Source: CAZVIK01 sp964627045
GTDB taxonomy: Bacteria; Acidobacteriota; Terriglobia; Bryobacterales; Bryobacteraceae
Direction: 5' to 3'
DNA length: 5,128 nt
NCBI GenBank assembly: GCA_964627045.1
Contig: CAZVIK010000266.1
Coordinates: 1 to 5,128 of the forward strand
In this document: positions 4,120 through 5,128 of the stretch, one piece after another
Layout of the letters: the number at the start of each line of letters is the position of its first letter
Numbering within the stretch: the first letter of the stretch is position 1
The notes under the pieces: generated by a model
What the model saw: the letters and a program-made list of their open reading frames with translations, nothing else
What the model was told of the DNA's origin: nothing
Database searches by the model: none
Position numbers and translations under genes: made by a program

Positions 4120-5128
4120 TGTCCGCCATGACGACTTCGACTTGTATGCCTCACCTGGGGGCCGCACGGCGCAGGACGTCGCGCGGGTGTTCGAGCCTGC
4201 GCGCTTGACCCAAGCTCGGGTACTGGCGGAGTTGACCAAGGTGGAACTGGCGCAAGCGATCCATGTTTCCCCCGCGGCGGTCGGCCAATATGAGGCAGGA
4301 GCGATCGCCCCACGCGCTGATCTTCTCCCGGCTTTGGCACATACCCTCCAGGTCCCGGTGGAGTTTTTCGCCGGTGGACGGCCCCTCGGACGGGTGGATG
4401 CGGCTGACGCTCACTTCCGCAGTCTCCGCTCCACCCGTGCAAAGGACCGCGCCAAGGCTGCAACTCACGCCGAACAGGTGTGGGAACTCACCTACGCACT
4501 CGAGAAGCGTGTTCGTCTACCTGAGGTGGACCTGCCCGATGTCCCTGAGGGCACCTTGCCGGCTAGGGCTGCCCACCTGTTGCGCTCAGCCTGGGGGATC
4601 GGGCGGGGCCCCTTGGCCCATCTGGTGGCAACCATGGAAGCTCACGGCATCGTTGTGAGCTTGATCCCACTCACCGACCAGGCGATCACACGTGTGAGCG
4701 CCTATTCCACATGGGTGAGTGATCGCCCCCTCGTCGTCATCACCCCGGAGCGCGCGGCCTCGGTATATCGCTACCGCTTCACCGCCGCTCACGAGCTCGG
4801 ACACCTCCTGCTCCATCCCAACCCACGTCCAGGAGATCGTGTGCAGGAGCGTGAGGCGGACTCGTTCGCTGCCGAGTTTCTGACGCCGAGGGCCGAGATC
4901 GAGCCCCTTCTGCCACGCACCATGCGCCTCGGCGTTCTGGGACAGCTCAGTGAGACCTGGGGCGTCTCAATAGAGTCGCTGGTGTATCGGATGGGTGAAT
5001 TTCGTATCGTCTCGGAGACCTCCGTCCGCCGGGCATACCAACGACTCAACGAACTCGCCGACCTACGCCGGGACGAACCCGTCACCAACTACCGTGGCGA
5101 GGTCCCATCGCTGCTCCGTGAAGCCCTT
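4112..5128 (+). CDS. Xre-family HTH and ImmA/IrrE zinc metallopeptidase (partial)
   Basis: The frame is open from the ATG at 4112 to the window edge (339 codons); the C-terminus is missing. Residues about 31-87 form an Xre-type helix-turn-helix: LTQARVLAELTKVELAQAIH, then VSPAAVGQYEAG and a final helix up to VPVEFF. Residues about 150-300 form an ImmA/IrrE (DUF955) peptidase domain with the zinc motif HELGH (227-231) in FTAAHELGHLLLH. The third ligand region is EREADSFAAEFLTP (246-259), where Glu246 or Glu248 would complete the site. Members cut a bound repressor or regulator in response to a signal: ImmA cleaves the ImmR repressor of ICEBs1, and IrrE/PprI cleaves DdrO in Deinococcus. Here repressor-type DNA binding and protease are fused, a usual COG2856 arrangement. 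The start codon lies within the end of the upstream gene (8-base overlap, GAGAGGG about 10 bases ahead), so translation is coupled. The natural hypothesis is a two-gene stress or toxin-antitoxin-like switch with the 242-residue protein. The domain assignment is firm; the substrate is unknown. Confidence 0.93.
   Translation, partial: MRDVRHDDFDLYASPGGRTAQDVARVFEPARLTQARVLAELTKVELAQAIHVSPAAVGQYEAGAIAPRADLLPALAHTLQVPVEFFAGGRPLGRVDAADAHFRSLRSTRAKDRAKAATHAEQVWELTYALEKRVRLPEVDLPDVPEGTLPARAAHLLRSAWGIGRGPLAHLVATMEAHGIVVSLIPLTDQAITRVSAYSTWVSDRPLVVITPERAASVYRYRFTAAHELGHLLLHPNPRPGDRVQEREADSFAAEFLTPRAEIEPLLPRTMRLGVLGQLSETWGVSIESLVYRMGEFRIVSETSVRRAYQRLNELADLRRDEPVTNYRGEVPSLLREAL

Noticed and set aside
3310..4239. 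A 309-codon minus-strand ORF, longer than the plus-strand gene it covers
   Set aside because: It lies antisense to the 242-residue gene, which has a strong Shine-Dalgarno and an 8-base overlap with a firmly identified Xre-ImmA gene. The antisense product is rich in Arg, Ser, His and Pro with no recognisable motif.

Overview
The window is GC-rich, and its open frames have a high third-position GC. The protein families look like those of a high-GC actinobacterium (Actinomycetota), but I cannot name a genus. It is draft sequence: a 10-N scaffold gap (1060-1069) interrupts one gene, and a C13 homopolymer sits beside a frameshift in another. No rRNA, tRNA, CRISPR array, transposase, integrase or plasmid/phage gene was recognised. 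The content (two nuclease-fold proteins, a uracil-DNA-glycosylase-fold protein, an Xre-ImmA protease pair and proteins of unknown function) is typical of an accessory or defence-type region rather than a core operon.

Left arm, minus strand, read right to left. A PD-(D/E)XK nuclease-fold protein (1527-1991) starts at a GTG with a perfect Shine-Dalgarno. Nine bases after its stop comes a mostly helical protein of an uncharacterised family (851-1517), whose middle is lost in the N gap. After 105 bases holding a 10-bp inverted repeat comes a uracil-DNA glycosylase superfamily protein (116-745), followed by a hairpin that could terminate in both directions (39-75). A 33-codon minus-strand ORF (2054-2155) in the divergent intergenic region is a speculative small gene or gene remnant.

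Right arm, plus strand. A Vsr/DUF559-like nuclease domain (2154-2768) and a 175-codon frame without a start codon (2743-3270) look like the two halves of one protein of about 371 residues. They are separated by a +1 frame change next to a C13 tract and several shorter homopolymers. This is a sequencing error, a real pseudogene or, less likely, a phase-variable gene. Then follows a two-gene operon: an uncharacterised 242-residue protein (3391-4119), overlapping by 8 bases an Xre HTH plus ImmA/IrrE zinc-peptidase protein (4112 to the window end, incomplete).

How they may work together: the nuclease and helical-protein pair is one transcription unit, and the 242-residue protein with the Xre-ImmA protein is another. 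Each is laid out like a compact two-gene defence or toxin-antitoxin unit. They flank a divergently oriented single-gene nuclease. That the whole cluster is a defence island is inference from domain content and gene layout only.
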